A DNA stretch of 7,228 bases, taken from the NCBI GenBank assembly GCA_030837265.1, contig JAUPKV010000422.1, positions 1 through 7,228 on the forward strand, given 5' to 3'. The translations under genes were made by a program, and so were the position numbers. This stretch comes from Methanobacteriota archaeon. GTDB taxonomy: Archaea; Halobacteriota; Methanosarcinia; Methanosarcinales; Methanosarcinaceae. Under the pieces are notes generated by a model. The model searched no databases. It worked only from the letters and a program-made list of their open reading frames with translations, and was not told where the DNA came from. Below, in pieces: positions 1-5,495 of this stretch (the first letter of the stretch is position 1; each line of letters opens with the position of its first letter).

Positions 1-50
1 TTGAAATAGATATCTACAGGAATGAAAATCCTTAACCGATGGCCAGTGAT

Positions 51-60
51 TTTATATAAA
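51..60. promoter_or_regulatory. TATA-like palindrome at the left edge, target unknown
   Basis: The stretch TTTATATAAA is a perfect palindrome that resembles an archaeal TATA box. It could serve a gene leaving the window on the minus strand. No gene starting within bases 1-105 can be supported, so the assignment is a guess. Confidence 0.25.
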
Positions 61-105
61 TGCTATACACCTGAAATTAATCATAATTATTTCGGTAAAA
101 TTATA

Positions 106-513
106 TTACTGGCAAACCTTTATCTCTTTTATAAATGAAGAAGTTGCTGTTTTTGTGTAACTGCCCAGAGGATCAGCGAAATAAAGCCTTTTCTTATCTG
201 GACAATACATACCAAGCTCAAGTTGAATCCTTTCAATAATTCCATTACAGCAGGTTTCTGTAACTCCATAATTCTCCTTCAGTATACCAGAGAGGATCTC
301 CACTTCAATTCCATCATTAATGACTCTTTGAAGGCCCTGTAAGATCTGCATGATAAGCTCGTCTTCCGTGAGAGAATCAATTATCTTAATATTTTCAACT
401 GCATACCTGCAAGCCTGTCCTTCCCCTTCAAAGCTTAGATGTTCCAGAGTGTGCAACCTTATATTGTGATATACATCGGCACCACAAACCGGGCAATGTG
501 CTTTTACAAACAT
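106..513 (-). CDS. Small CPVCG zinc-knuckle protein with winged-helix-like C-terminus, function unknown
   Basis: This is a 135-residue soluble protein that I cannot place in a named family. The N-terminus has a CPVCG knuckle (Cys7, Cys10), followed by His16, His21, His25 and Cys35, which could complete a metal site. Residues ~48-115 are predicted helical and end in a possible wing (around GMYCPDKK, 101-108), like a winged-helix fold; further cysteines lie at 88-89, 104 and 134. The frame stays open to a TTG at 591, but I chose the ATG at 511-513. It has an SD (AGGGGG, minus strand of 520-525) 6 nt upstream, and the best TATA box (552-561) lies downstream of the TTG. The gene follows the RHH gene in the same direction after a 132-bp gap with its own promoter, so co-transcription is possible but not required. 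A DNA- or RNA-binding regulator is inferred, not shown. Confidence 0.72.
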   Translation of the reverse strand: MFVKAHCPVCGADVYHNIRLHTLEHLSFEGEGQACRYAVENIKIIDSLTEDELIMQILQGLQRVINDGIEVEILSGILKENYGVTETCCNGIIERIQLELGMYCPDKKRLYFADPLGSYTKTATSSFIKEIKVCQ

Positions 514-519
514 CTTTTT

Positions 520-561
520 CCCCCTAAGTATTAAAGATCTAAAGCATTCCAAAATATATAA
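520..561 (-). promoter_or_regulatory. Promoter and RBS of the zinc-knuckle gene
   Basis: On the minus strand, TATATATTTT (552-561) is a good archaeal TATA box. It predicts a transcription start near 525-530, followed closely by AGGGGG (520-525), 6 nt from the ATG at 513. This arrangement fixes the start at 513 rather than at the upstream TTG. Confidence 0.55.
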
Positions 562-645
562 TGAATAGTCAAGCAGACTGAAAATAATCAAAAATCTATC
601 AAAGGAAAACTTTAACGTTGAGAGGGATTATAAAACGATCCTGAA

Positions 646-1014
646 TTAATCGAAAACGACCCTTCTAGAATTATCCTCTTTGTTTATTTTTTCTATCTCA
701 GATACTGCAGTATCCTTTCCTAAAGATTCCAGACCTCTATATAAAAGGATCTTAGCGCCTTCTTCCCGTGAAACTCCTAGTTTTTTGGCCAGTTGGTCTA
801 TAGTCTGAATGTCAGGCTTGGATAAAAATAGAGGCTCTACTTCATCCCGGCTCCAACGGACAAGTACTATTTTTTCGATTCCCAGCTTCATTAGTTGCGC
901 CACACAAAATTCTATAGCATGGGAGCGGCTGCTAAATATTTTTTCTTCAGATGAGACTTTATCAAGCCAGGCTGCAATTTTTTCATCTATCGTAATTGTA
1001 AAGCGCTCTTTCAT
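646..1014 (-). CDS. Ribbon-helix-helix (CopG/Arc-like) transcriptional regulator
   Basis: This is a 122-residue protein whose first ~44 residues fit the ribbon-helix-helix fold. A beta-strand (KERFTITID, 2-10) is followed by helix A (about 11-27), a Ser-rich turn (28-31) and helix B (about 32-44). RHH proteins bind DNA as dimers, with the paired strands in the major groove. Residues 45-65 look beta-rich. Residues ~71-98 (from TIDQLAKKLGVS) look like a second helical, HTH-like unit, and the tail is charged. The C-terminus is not recognisably the NikR ACT domain. I chose ATG 1014 because it begins the RHH strand; the frame extends to a TTG at 1035. Neither start has an SD, so a leaderless transcript is likely. 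A palindrome (1043-1054) sits where the TATA box should be, which suggests autorepression (inference). The gene is divergent from a kinase that also begins with an RHH-like domain. Confidence 0.75.
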   Translation of the reverse strand: MKERFTITIDEKIAAWLDKVSSEEKIFSSRSHAIEFCVAQLMKLGIEKIVLVRWSRDEVEPLFLSKPDIQTIDQLAKKLGVSREEGAKILLYRGLESLGKDTAVSEIEKINKEDNSRRVVFD

Positions 1015-1042
1015 TAATTGTATTATTATTTTCAATATTCAA

Positions 1043-1117
1043 ATACTATAGTATGACTATATCATAATATTATCAAAATCTGATTACATAGTAATCTATA
1101 AATATGATAAAATCATA
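1043..1117. promoter_or_regulatory. Cluster of operator-like dyads upstream of the RHH gene
   Basis: Several dyads lie within 75 bp. They are ATACTATAGTAT (1043-1054, perfect), TATGAC-TAT-ATCATA (1052-1066, one mismatch), ATAATATTAT (1064-1073, perfect), GATTAC-ATA-GTAATC (1082-1096, perfect 6-3-6) and TATGAT-AAA-ATCATA (1103-1117, perfect 6-3-6). A longer inverted pair, TATAGTATGA (1047-1056) and TCATACTATA (1113-1122), brackets the cluster. Repeated short dyads suit cooperative binding by RHH dimers. The leftmost one overlaps the expected TATA position of the RHH gene at 1014. AT-richness makes some dyads likely by chance, but three 15-bp 6-3-6 elements in a row are striking. Confidence 0.5.
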
Positions 1118-1421
1118 CTATATGTAACTGAAAAAAGACATTTTGAACATCATGGGAAAAATTGCGCCACAGGCAGTTGGGGCTTACACTATACTGGCTC
1201 TTTCAGAAAAGAAGAAGTTTTACTTTATTGAAATGATCCGGTCTATATTTGTCTTTAGCTAAAATAGCCAGTAGAAGAAATGGGACTATCATGAGAGGGG
1301 ATTTTCATGAGATCTGGAAAATTATCAATCTCCAGACATTTACGTTTTGATAGGATATAAAATGCTGATCTAGCCTCTCAATATCGTAATTACCATATTA
1401 TATAGTAAAAATCTCACAACA
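1118..1421. other. Spacer without a convincing gene
   Basis: There is no supported gene in this part of the divergent spacer. Two tiny plus-strand frames exist: 36 codons at 1152-1262 with no clear SD, and 17 codons at 1307-1360 preceded by AGAGGGG six bases before the ATG. The octamer TCATGAGA occurs twice (1289-1296 and 1305-1312). A small palindrome GTAATTAC lies at 1386-1393, near the kinase promoter. The stretch could hold remnants of a decayed gene, a leader peptide, or nothing. Confidence 0.4.
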
Positions 1422-1468
1422 TTATATATACATTTCTAAAGAACTAGGTAGCAAATTCATAACCGGAG
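1422..1468 (+). promoter_or_regulatory. Promoter and RBS of the RHH-PAS histidine kinase
   Basis: TTATATATA (1422-1430) is a good archaeal TATA box, predicting a start near 1452-1456. GGAG (1465-1468) lies 7 nt before the ATG at 1476, a normal SD spacing. Together they support the start chosen for the kinase and keep the RHH-like N-terminus in the protein. Confidence 0.55.
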
Positions 1469-1475
1469 ATTGTAA

Positions 1476-2846
1476 ATGGCCAGTTTTGTAAAGAGAAAGC
1501 AGCAAATTAATGCCACTGTATCTCCATGGATAAAGAAACAGTGCCTGGAACTAGCTGGCACTCCAGAGTTTTCCAGTGTATCTGATGTCGTATCTCTGGC
1601 ACTTTCTGAGTTTTTTGGAAAATATGATTATATAAAAAACAAGGAATTAAAGGAACGTGAAACTCGAATTCCTGATTTACTTGAAATTCTTATGAAAACA
1701 AAAGAAGGCCAGGAATGGCTTCAATCTGCTTATAAGATCGAAACGAAAAAAAATTTGTATTCAAAGGAAAAAAAACACCATATACCAGAGCAAAATATAC
1801 AGGGTCTTATATGTTTTGGGATAAACGAGAACTTTGTACTAACATTTATTAATGGAGATATAGAAACTGTTACAGGTTACAATAAAGAGGACTTTCTTTC
1901 TGGTAAAATAAAATGGATACAAATAATTGTACCTGAAGATAGACCTCTAGTTTGTGAAAATCTTAAAAAAGCAATGTCTGAACCGAATATCTCCACCCAA
2001 TTGGAGTACAGGATCCAGCAAGAAAATGGGGAAATCAAATGGCTTCTGCAAGTTCTCCAGAAACTTCCGACAATTTCCAGAACATCAGGACAGGTACAAG
2101 GTCTTGTTCTTGACATTACTAAACGGAAGGCAGTAGACACTGCTCTTATAAAGACACAGGAAGTTCGTATAAAAGAAATCCACCATCGTATAAAAAATAA
2201 TATGCAAGTGATTTCATCTCTGCTCAGTCTCGAAGCCGAAAGGGCTACCGACAGAAAAATTCTTGAGGCCTTCAGGGAAAGCCAGAATCGAGTAGCTTCG
2301 ATGGCTCTGATTCATGAAGAACTCTACAAAGGAAACGAAATAGGCAGACTTGGCTTTGCAGATTGTCTCCGGAGACTAACCACAGATCTTTTCCGTTCCT
2401 ACCGGTTGGGTAATGAGCGAATAAGCCTGAAGCTAGACCTTGAGCAGGTTTATCTTGAGATGGATAAAGCAATTCCTCTCGGCATCATAGTTAATGAACT
2501 GGTCTCAAACGCTTTGAAATACGCTTTTCCGGCTGGCAGAGAAGGGGAAATCCATATACGCCTCTCCAGTGAGAAAGATTACGAAAATGTAGGCAAAAGT
2601 CTCGCAAATTTAAAAACGGACCAGGACTGTACAAATGAAGAGGATTCTTCCCTTATGTTAACCGTAGCAGATAATGGCAAGGGATTTCCGGAGGGAGTAG
2701 ACTTTCGGAATACAGATTCTCTAGGACTTCAGATTGTAAATGTGCTTGTCGAACAAATCGAAGGCTTCATTGAGCTCAAAAAGAATAATGGAACTGAATT
2801 TAGTATTTGTTTTAAAAAATCTGATTACTGTAAAAATCGAATTTGA
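1476..2846 (+). CDS. Soluble RHH-PAS-HisKA_2 sensor histidine kinase
   Basis: This 456-residue cytoplasmic kinase has no signal peptide or membrane segment. Residues ~8-50 read as a ribbon-helix-helix DNA-binding domain: strand QQINATVS, helix A about 17-31, helix B about 34-49. A PAS domain with its PAC end covers ~107-217 (ending DITKRK). A HisKA_2 dimerisation/phosphoacceptor domain follows, with EIHHRIKNN at 235-242; His237 aligns with the acceptor His of HWE kinases. The HATPase domain has its N-box at 340-351 (NELVSNALKYAF), G1 at 399-403 (DNGKG) and G2 around 416-421 (LGLQIV). A charged low-complexity insert (~365-392) precedes G1. All residues needed for ATP binding and autophosphorylation appear present. 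The PAS ligand cannot be told from sequence. No receiver domain is fused or adjacent, so the phosphorylation target is unknown. The start at 1476 has a good SD. The RHH call is mine from fold pattern; the kinase call is firm. Confidence 0.93.
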   Translation: MASFVKRKQQINATVSPWIKKQCLELAGTPEFSSVSDVVSLALSEFFGKYDYIKNKELKERETRIPDLLEILMKTKEGQEWLQSAYKIETKKNLYSKEKKHHIPEQNIQGLICFGINENFVLTFINGDIETVTGYNKEDFLSGKIKWIQIIVPEDRPLVCENLKKAMSEPNISTQLEYRIQQENGEIKWLLQVLQKLPTISRTSGQVQGLVLDITKRKAVDTALIKTQEVRIKEIHHRIKNNMQVISSLLSLEAERATDRKILEAFRESQNRVASMALIHEELYKGNEIGRLGFADCLRRLTTDLFRSYRLGNERISLKLDLEQVYLEMDKAIPLGIIVNELVSNALKYAFPAGREGEIHIRLSSEKDYENVGKSLANLKTDQDCTNEEDSSLMLTVADNGKGFPEGVDFRNTDSLGLQIVNVLVEQIEGFIELKKNNGTEFSICFKKSDYCKNRI

Positions 2847-2882
2847 GATTTAAGTTATTCTTCAGAAAGTTTGAAACCTAAA

Positions 2883-2904
2883 ATGAGCTGATTTCTCAGC
2901 TCAT
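2883..2904. terminator. Hairpin between convergent kinase and radA genes
   Basis: ATGAGCTGA (2883-2891) and TCAGCTCAT (2896-2904) form a perfect 9-bp stem with a 4-nt loop. It lies between the stop of the kinase gene (2846) and that of radA (2946), so it can act in both directions. A true U-tract is missing on the plus strand; the minus-strand transcript continues with UUUAGGUUUC. Confidence 0.55.
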
Positions 2905-2945
2905 CAATCGCATAAAGTCCTAGATGAAACCTCTTTAACTTACTT

Positions 2946-3923
2946 TCACTGGTCTTCCAGACCGGTTCCAGTAACCGCGATAACTGCTTCTCCTTCGGGC
3001 AGGTTGGGAGAATCTACCAGGCGGACAATTCTTTTCTCTCCTTTGGATTTGCGCATGTAGAGTCTGAAGGTTGCCGTATGCCCCACGATATGCCCTCCGA
3101 TAGGTCTTGTGGGATCGCCAAAGAATGTGTCAGGTTTTGACATTACCTGGTTTGTTACAACGACACAGGCATTGAACAGGTCTCCGAAACGAAGCAGGGC
3201 ATGCATGTGCTTATTTAGCTTTTGCTGTCTGTCTGCAAGGGTTCCCCTCCCTACATACTCAGCCCTGTAATGGGCCATAAGGGAGTCTACAATCAGTAGG
3301 CGAACGGGTTTGCCCATTTCTTTGAGCTCGTTTGCCAGGTCTGTTGCGGAGTCCACAAGCAGCATCTGATGATTGGAGTTGTATGCTCGGGCAACATGAA
3401 TATTCTGGAGGAATTCTTCAGGGTTAAGCTGTAGGCTGTACTTTTCGGAAAGTCCTTTAACCATCTGGGTAATTCTCTCAGGCCTGAAGGTATTTTCAGT
3501 GTCAATAATAATGACGGATCCCCCGAGACCACCGTGTTCCCTATCCATCTGGACGTTAACCGCGAGCTGGTGAGCCAGCTGAGTCTTTCCGGAGCCGAAT
3601 TCTCCGTAGAGTTCGGTAATGGCCTGGGTTTCGATACCCCCTCCCATTATTTCGTCAAACTCGGTACAGCCGGTAGTCAGCTTGCCGACCATTTTACGAC
3701 GCTCGAGCACTACGTCCCCGGTCTCGAAACCTCCTATGTCAGCAGCTTGCCTGGCAGCATTAATAATCTTTGCAGCTGTCGATTCCCCTATATCGGCACT
3801 AGTTGCAAGTTCAGAAGGAGAGGCTACTGCCACTGCTTCAACAGTATTGAATCCGGCTTCCTTGAGTTTTTCTGCAGTAGCAGGGCCAACTCCGGGCAAT
3901 TCTTCAAGTGACATTTCACTCAT
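2946..3923 (-). CDS. radA: DNA repair and recombination protein RadA
   Basis: RadA is the archaeal RecA/Rad51 recombinase. It forms filaments on single-stranded DNA and catalyses ATP-dependent homologous pairing and strand exchange. The 325-residue product has the family's usual length. The N-terminal helix-hairpin-helix domain spans about 5-60 ([12 protein letters not shown]; second hairpin near SADIGEST). Walker A is GEFGSGKT (107-114) and Walker B is LLIVDS (209-214). DNA-binding loop L1 lies around [15 protein letters not shown] (220-234), and L2 spans about 263-282 (FFGDPTRP...GGHIVGH). The ATP-cap region DSPNLPEGE is at 304-312. The frame opens at 3947, but ATG 3923 gives the family's [11 protein letters not shown] beginning and has GGAGA (minus strand of 3931-3935) 7 nt upstream. 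The gene diverges from coaD and converges on the kinase gene, so it appears monocistronic. Confidence 0.98.
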   Translation of the reverse strand: MSEMSLEELPGVGPATAEKLKEAGFNTVEAVAVASPSELATSADIGESTAAKIINAARQAADIGGFETGDVVLERRKMVGKLTTGCTEFDEIMGGGIETQAITELYGEFGSGKTQLAHQLAVNVQMDREHGGLGGSVIIIDTENTFRPERITQMVKGLSEKYSLQLNPEEFLQNIHVARAYNSNHQMLLVDSATDLANELKEMGKPVRLLIVDSLMAHYRAEYVGRGTLADRQQKLNKHMHALLRFGDLFNACVVVTNQVMSKPDTFFGDPTRPIGGHIVGHTATFRLYMRKSKGEKRIVRLVDSPNLPEGEAVIAVTGTGLEDQ

Positions 3924-3930
3924 CACAAAT

Positions 3931-3964
3931 TCTCCAAAGATGCACATGTTTGTAAAAGGTGCAT
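3931..3964 (-). promoter_or_regulatory. radA leader: RBS with small upstream hairpin
   Basis: In the radA transcript GGAGA (3931-3935) is the ribosome binding site. Just upstream, ATGCAC (3964-3959) can pair with GTGCAT (3945-3940) across a 13-nt loop, ending 4 nt before the SD. A 6-bp stem is weak and may be chance. Confidence 0.35.
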
Positions 3965-3992
3965 AACAGTTGATTTACTATCATTTTGAATG

Positions 3993-4001
3993 TATATATA
4001 T
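3993..4001. promoter_or_regulatory. Shared TATA element between radA and coaD
   Basis: TATATATAT (3993-4001) is the best TATA box for both divergent genes. Read leftward it predicts a radA transcript start near 3970 (leader ~45 nt). Read rightward it predicts a coaD transcript start near 4022-4026 (leader ~55-60 nt). Strict sharing is inferred. Confidence 0.45.
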
Positions 4002-4006
4002 GTAGA

Positions 4007-4013
4007 GGAGGTG
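4007..4013 (+). promoter_or_regulatory. Perfect Shine-Dalgarno sequence with no standard start codon nearby
   Basis: GGAGGTG is a full anti-16S match, yet no ATG, GTG or TTG begins a plausible gene at normal distance. The coaD ATG is 67 nt further on. The coaD frame is open back to 4006, and an ATT codon at 4024-4026 lies 10 nt from this SD, which would add 19 residues. If transcription starts near 4022, as the TATA predicts, this SD would not be in the RNA at all. Confidence 0.35.
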
Positions 4014-4080
4014 GGGCGAAAGTATTACAAAAGCAGAAGAAAACCAAAAATTCTTTTTACTTGGCGGCTTATCACCCATC

Positions 4081-4545
4081 ATGCCACAGGTTGCAGTCGG
4101 CGGGACGTTTCAATATCTTCATGACGGACATGCCAAACTCATTGAAAAAGCATTTGAAATCGCTCAGGATGGGAAAGTCCATATCGGGCTTACTTCTGAC
4201 GAAATGCTGGAAAAAAACCATGATATTGAGGGCTACGAAAGTAGGAGAGCTCTGCTGTTACAGTATTTGAGGGATAAAGAGTATCCTGAAGACAGATATG
4301 AAGTCGTGAGGCTGAATGATCCATGCGGCCCCAGTCTTGAAGAGGACTTTGACTTCATAGTTGTTTCTCCCGAAACTTTTCCGGTTGCCCTCAAAATAAA
4401 TAGCATCAGAGAAAAAAAAGGAAGGAAGCCTCTGAAGATCGTTTATGTTGAATATGTGATGGCTGATGACGGAATGCCCATTTCTTCAACAAGGATCGCA
4501 AAAGGAGAAATAGACAGACATGGGAAGTTGGAAAAAAAGTTTTGA
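4081..4545 (+). CDS. coaD: Phosphopantetheine adenylyltransferase, archaeal type
   Basis: This enzyme transfers AMP from ATP to 4'-phosphopantetheine, giving dephospho-CoA and pyrophosphate, the penultimate step of coenzyme A synthesis in the cytoplasm. The 154-residue protein has the nucleotidyltransferase-superfamily fold. Its N-terminus is VAVGGTFQYLHDGH, with the HxGH-class motif HDGH at 14-17. A GLTSDEM strand-helix lies at 36-42, VVSPET at 94-99, and the C-terminal ISSTR signature at 134-138 binds ATP phosphates. Length and motifs match archaeal/eukaryotic-type PPAT rather than bacterial CoaD. ATG 4081 is the only standard start in frame, because the frame is open upstream to a stop at 4003-4005. 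Only a weak GGCGG (4063-4067) precedes it. The gene is divergent from radA and is followed by its own terminator, so it is probably transcribed alone. Confidence 0.95.
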   Translation: MPQVAVGGTFQYLHDGHAKLIEKAFEIAQDGKVHIGLTSDEMLEKNHDIEGYESRRALLLQYLRDKEYPEDRYEVVRLNDPCGPSLEEDFDFIVVSPETFPVALKINSIREKKGRKPLKIVYVEYVMADDGMPISSTRIAKGEIDRHGKLEKKF

Positions 4546-4547
4546 AC

Positions 4548-4586
4548 TTACTATCGTTAAATCTCTAACGAAGTAATTTTCTTTCT
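4548..4586 (+). terminator. coaD terminator hairpin with U-tract
   Basis: TTACT and TCGTTA (4548-4559, one bulged A) pair with TAACGA and AGTAA (4566-4576) around a 6-nt loop. TTTTCTTTCT (4577-4586) follows directly. It starts two bases after the coaD stop and looks like an intrinsic-type terminator. Confidence 0.7.
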
Positions 4587-4617
4587 GTCAATTGACAAAT
4601 AATAGATTTAAGTGATA
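4586..4617 (+). promoter_or_regulatory. Palindrome and weak promoter before the 111-residue gene
   Basis: TGTCAATTGACA (4586-4597) is a perfect 12-bp palindrome just upstream of an AT-rich TATA-like stretch (about 4598-4606). The placement fits an operator or activator site. AAGTGATA occurs at 4610-4617 and again at 4628-4635, close to the ATG. Only a weak, distant AGGGAAG acts as SD. Confidence 0.4.
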
Positions 4618-4637
4618 GGGAAGATATAAGTGATAAT

Positions 4638-4973
4638 ATGTCCAGAGAATTCACAGAAACAGATATTACCATCTTCAACAAACTTGCCCCGGAAGCCGGA
4701 GGAAAGCTGGTCTCCAGAGAAGCCGGGCACCAGTTTCCTTACATCCTTCGCCCTATTTCCCACAAATTTGCCGAATCATCCGAGGATTTCAAGGAAAGGC
4801 TGGAAAGACTTAGCCCTGAAGAGCTTGATTACCTTGTAGGGCTTGCTCTTGAGGGAAAAGAAGATGTCCAATCTTTGGTTGAAGAAGACATAGAAGAGCT
4901 GATTAATGTAGTTACAGAAAAAGTATCACCAGAAAGAGCAAAGCAGTTGAAAGACCTTTTGGGAATCTTCTGA
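4638..4973 (+). CDS. Conserved-looking acidic helical protein, function unknown
   Basis: This is a 111-residue soluble protein that I do not recognise as a named family. The first ~40 residues include a short conserved-looking segment with SREAGHQFPY (25-34) and LRPISHKF (37-44). From ~48 onward it is acidic and strongly helical (LSPEELDYLVGLALEGK, then VEEDIEELINVV), ending in a short hydrophobic tail (LLGIF). Regular Leu/Ile/Val spacing suggests helix packing or a dimer interface. Cysteine is absent. ATG 4638 gives an uninterrupted frame with normal coding texture, and there is only a weak SD, so a short-leader transcript is possible. It follows coaD in the same direction, but a terminator and a probable promoter separate them. 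A role in CoA metabolism should not be assumed from position alone. Confidence 0.8.
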   Translation: MSREFTETDITIFNKLAPEAGGKLVSREAGHQFPYILRPISHKFAESSEDFKERLERLSPEELDYLVGLALEGKEDVQSLVEEDIEELINVVTEKVSPERAKQLKDLLGIF

Positions 4974-4999
4974 ACAGAAATCGGGAAATAGGGTGTCTA

Positions 5000-5047
5000 A
5001 AAAATTTTTAACCTTATATAAAATAATTTCATTTGATTATATTTTTT
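5000..5047 (+). terminator. U-tract termination zone after the 111-residue gene
   Basis: Two T-runs (5005-5009 and 5042-5047), both followed by AACC, lie 30-75 bp after the stop codon. Archaeal RNA polymerase commonly terminates at such U-tracts. Between them ACCTTATATAAAAT (5011-5024) also looks like a plus-strand TATA box, so part of this zone may be a promoter instead. Confidence 0.4.
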
Positions 5048-5080
5048 AACCAGAAATTTATTTATTTCATTGACCAAAAT

Positions 5081-5158
5081 GCAGACTTACAATTTGATTC
5101 AACAACTGCTATCATCAAAAATCCAAACTTTAATAGTTGCTTTGTTTTGTAAGTCTGC
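5081..5158. repeat. 78-bp element with perfect 12-bp terminal inverted repeats
   Basis: GCAGACTTACAA (5081-5092) and TTGTAAGTCTGC (5147-5158) are exact inverted copies with a 54-bp interior. A smaller inner pair, CAACT (5103-5107) and AGTTG (5135-5139), can extend a folded RNA. The element lies between two convergent genes. It could be a miniature inverted-repeat element, a structured RNA, or a shared terminator. No clear target-site duplication flanks it. A 27-codon frame beginning at ATG 5079 and ending with TAA at 5160-5162 spans it almost exactly, without an SD. Confidence 0.6.
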
Positions 5159-5188
5159 GTAATAATCATATTGTTTCGAGTCAAGCAA

Positions 5189-5214
5189 TGAATAATGGAT
5201 TTTATAATTATTCA
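5189..5214 (-). terminator. Hairpin across the mc1 stop codon
   Basis: TGAATAAT (5189-5196) and ATTATTCA (5207-5214) form a perfect 8-bp AT-rich stem with a 10-nt loop that overlaps the mc1 stop codon. It may mark the 3' end of the mc1 message. There is no U-tract directly after it on the minus strand. Confidence 0.35.
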
Positions 5215-5483
5215 ATAGTTTCTATTTTTTCTTTCTTTACAAAAGGTTTCCAGATCTTATCAGGCATCCATGCAGGTCTGTTTTTTGGAGCTTCGACAAG
5301 TTCTTTCCATCCTTTAAAAATATGTACTTTCTTTGTTCCACGTTCTCTAAGGCGAATAATCTCCGGTTTAGCTTTAGTCCCTTCACCACGGTTTGCAGCT
5401 TTCAATGCTGCTTGACGAGGCTGCTTTCCTGTAAAAACTCCATGCTCGTTACCATCTTTGTCGCGTAAAACAAAATTTCTCAT
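5208..5483 (-). CDS. mc1: Methanogen chromosomal protein MC1
   Basis: MC1 is an abundant small basic nucleoid protein of Methanosarcinales. It binds DNA as a monomer, bends it sharply and prefers distorted DNA such as crossovers. The 91-residue product carries the family sequence almost throughout: RNFVLRD at the N-terminus, VFTGKQPRQAALKAA (16-30), IIRLRERGTKKVH (42-54) and NRPAWMP (68-74). Allowing a two-residue offset from the 93-residue mature protein, Arg23 and Trp72 correspond to DNA-contact residues Arg25 and Trp74; Trp59 and Trp78 are also present. ATG 5483 is the only standard start in frame; the usual SNT-like N-terminal residues are replaced by the initiator. GGTGAT lies about 12-14 nt upstream, longer than ideal for an SD. 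The promoter carries a perfect dyad, and the gene lies downstream of a small ORF on the same strand. Confidence 0.97.
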   Translation of the reverse strand: MRNFVLRDKDGNEHGVFTGKQPRQAALKAANRGEGTKAKPEIIRLRERGTKKVHIFKGWKELVEAPKNRPAWMPDKIWKPFVKKEKIETIE

Positions 5484-5495
5484 TTCAGTTATACT

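Noticed and set aside
22..138. 38-codon plus-strand frame starting at ATG 22
   Set aside because: It overlaps the 3' end of the minus-strand gene at 106, has an SD-like AGGA directly abutting the ATG, and shows no coding texture.
514..591. Upstream TTG start for the zinc-knuckle protein
   Set aside because: The best TATA box (552-561) lies inside the extension, and the ATG at 513 has a strong SD.
1051..1118. A true NikR operator from GTATGA and TCATAC half-sites
   Set aside because: The half-sites are 56 bp apart instead of 16, and the adjacent RHH protein does not show a NikR C-terminal domain.
1152..1262. Possible RidA-like N-terminus (APQAVGAY) in a 36-codon frame
   Set aside because: The resemblance covers only a few residues and the frame stops early; too weak to call a pseudogene.
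3534..3966. Two plus-strand frames of 115-125 codons opposite radA
   Set aside because: They are antisense shadows of a certain radA gene, without RBS or family resemblance.
4011..4124. 37-codon GTG frame beginning within the strong SD upstream of coaD
   Set aside because: The SD would overlap its own start codon, and the product is a featureless basic peptide running into coaD.
3986..4270. 94-codon plus-strand frame from TTG 3986
   Set aside because: It overlaps coaD in another frame, and coaD has clear conserved motifs.
5137..5415. 92-codon plus-strand frame opposite mc1
   Set aside because: It is the antisense shadow of MC1, which is certain from its sequence.
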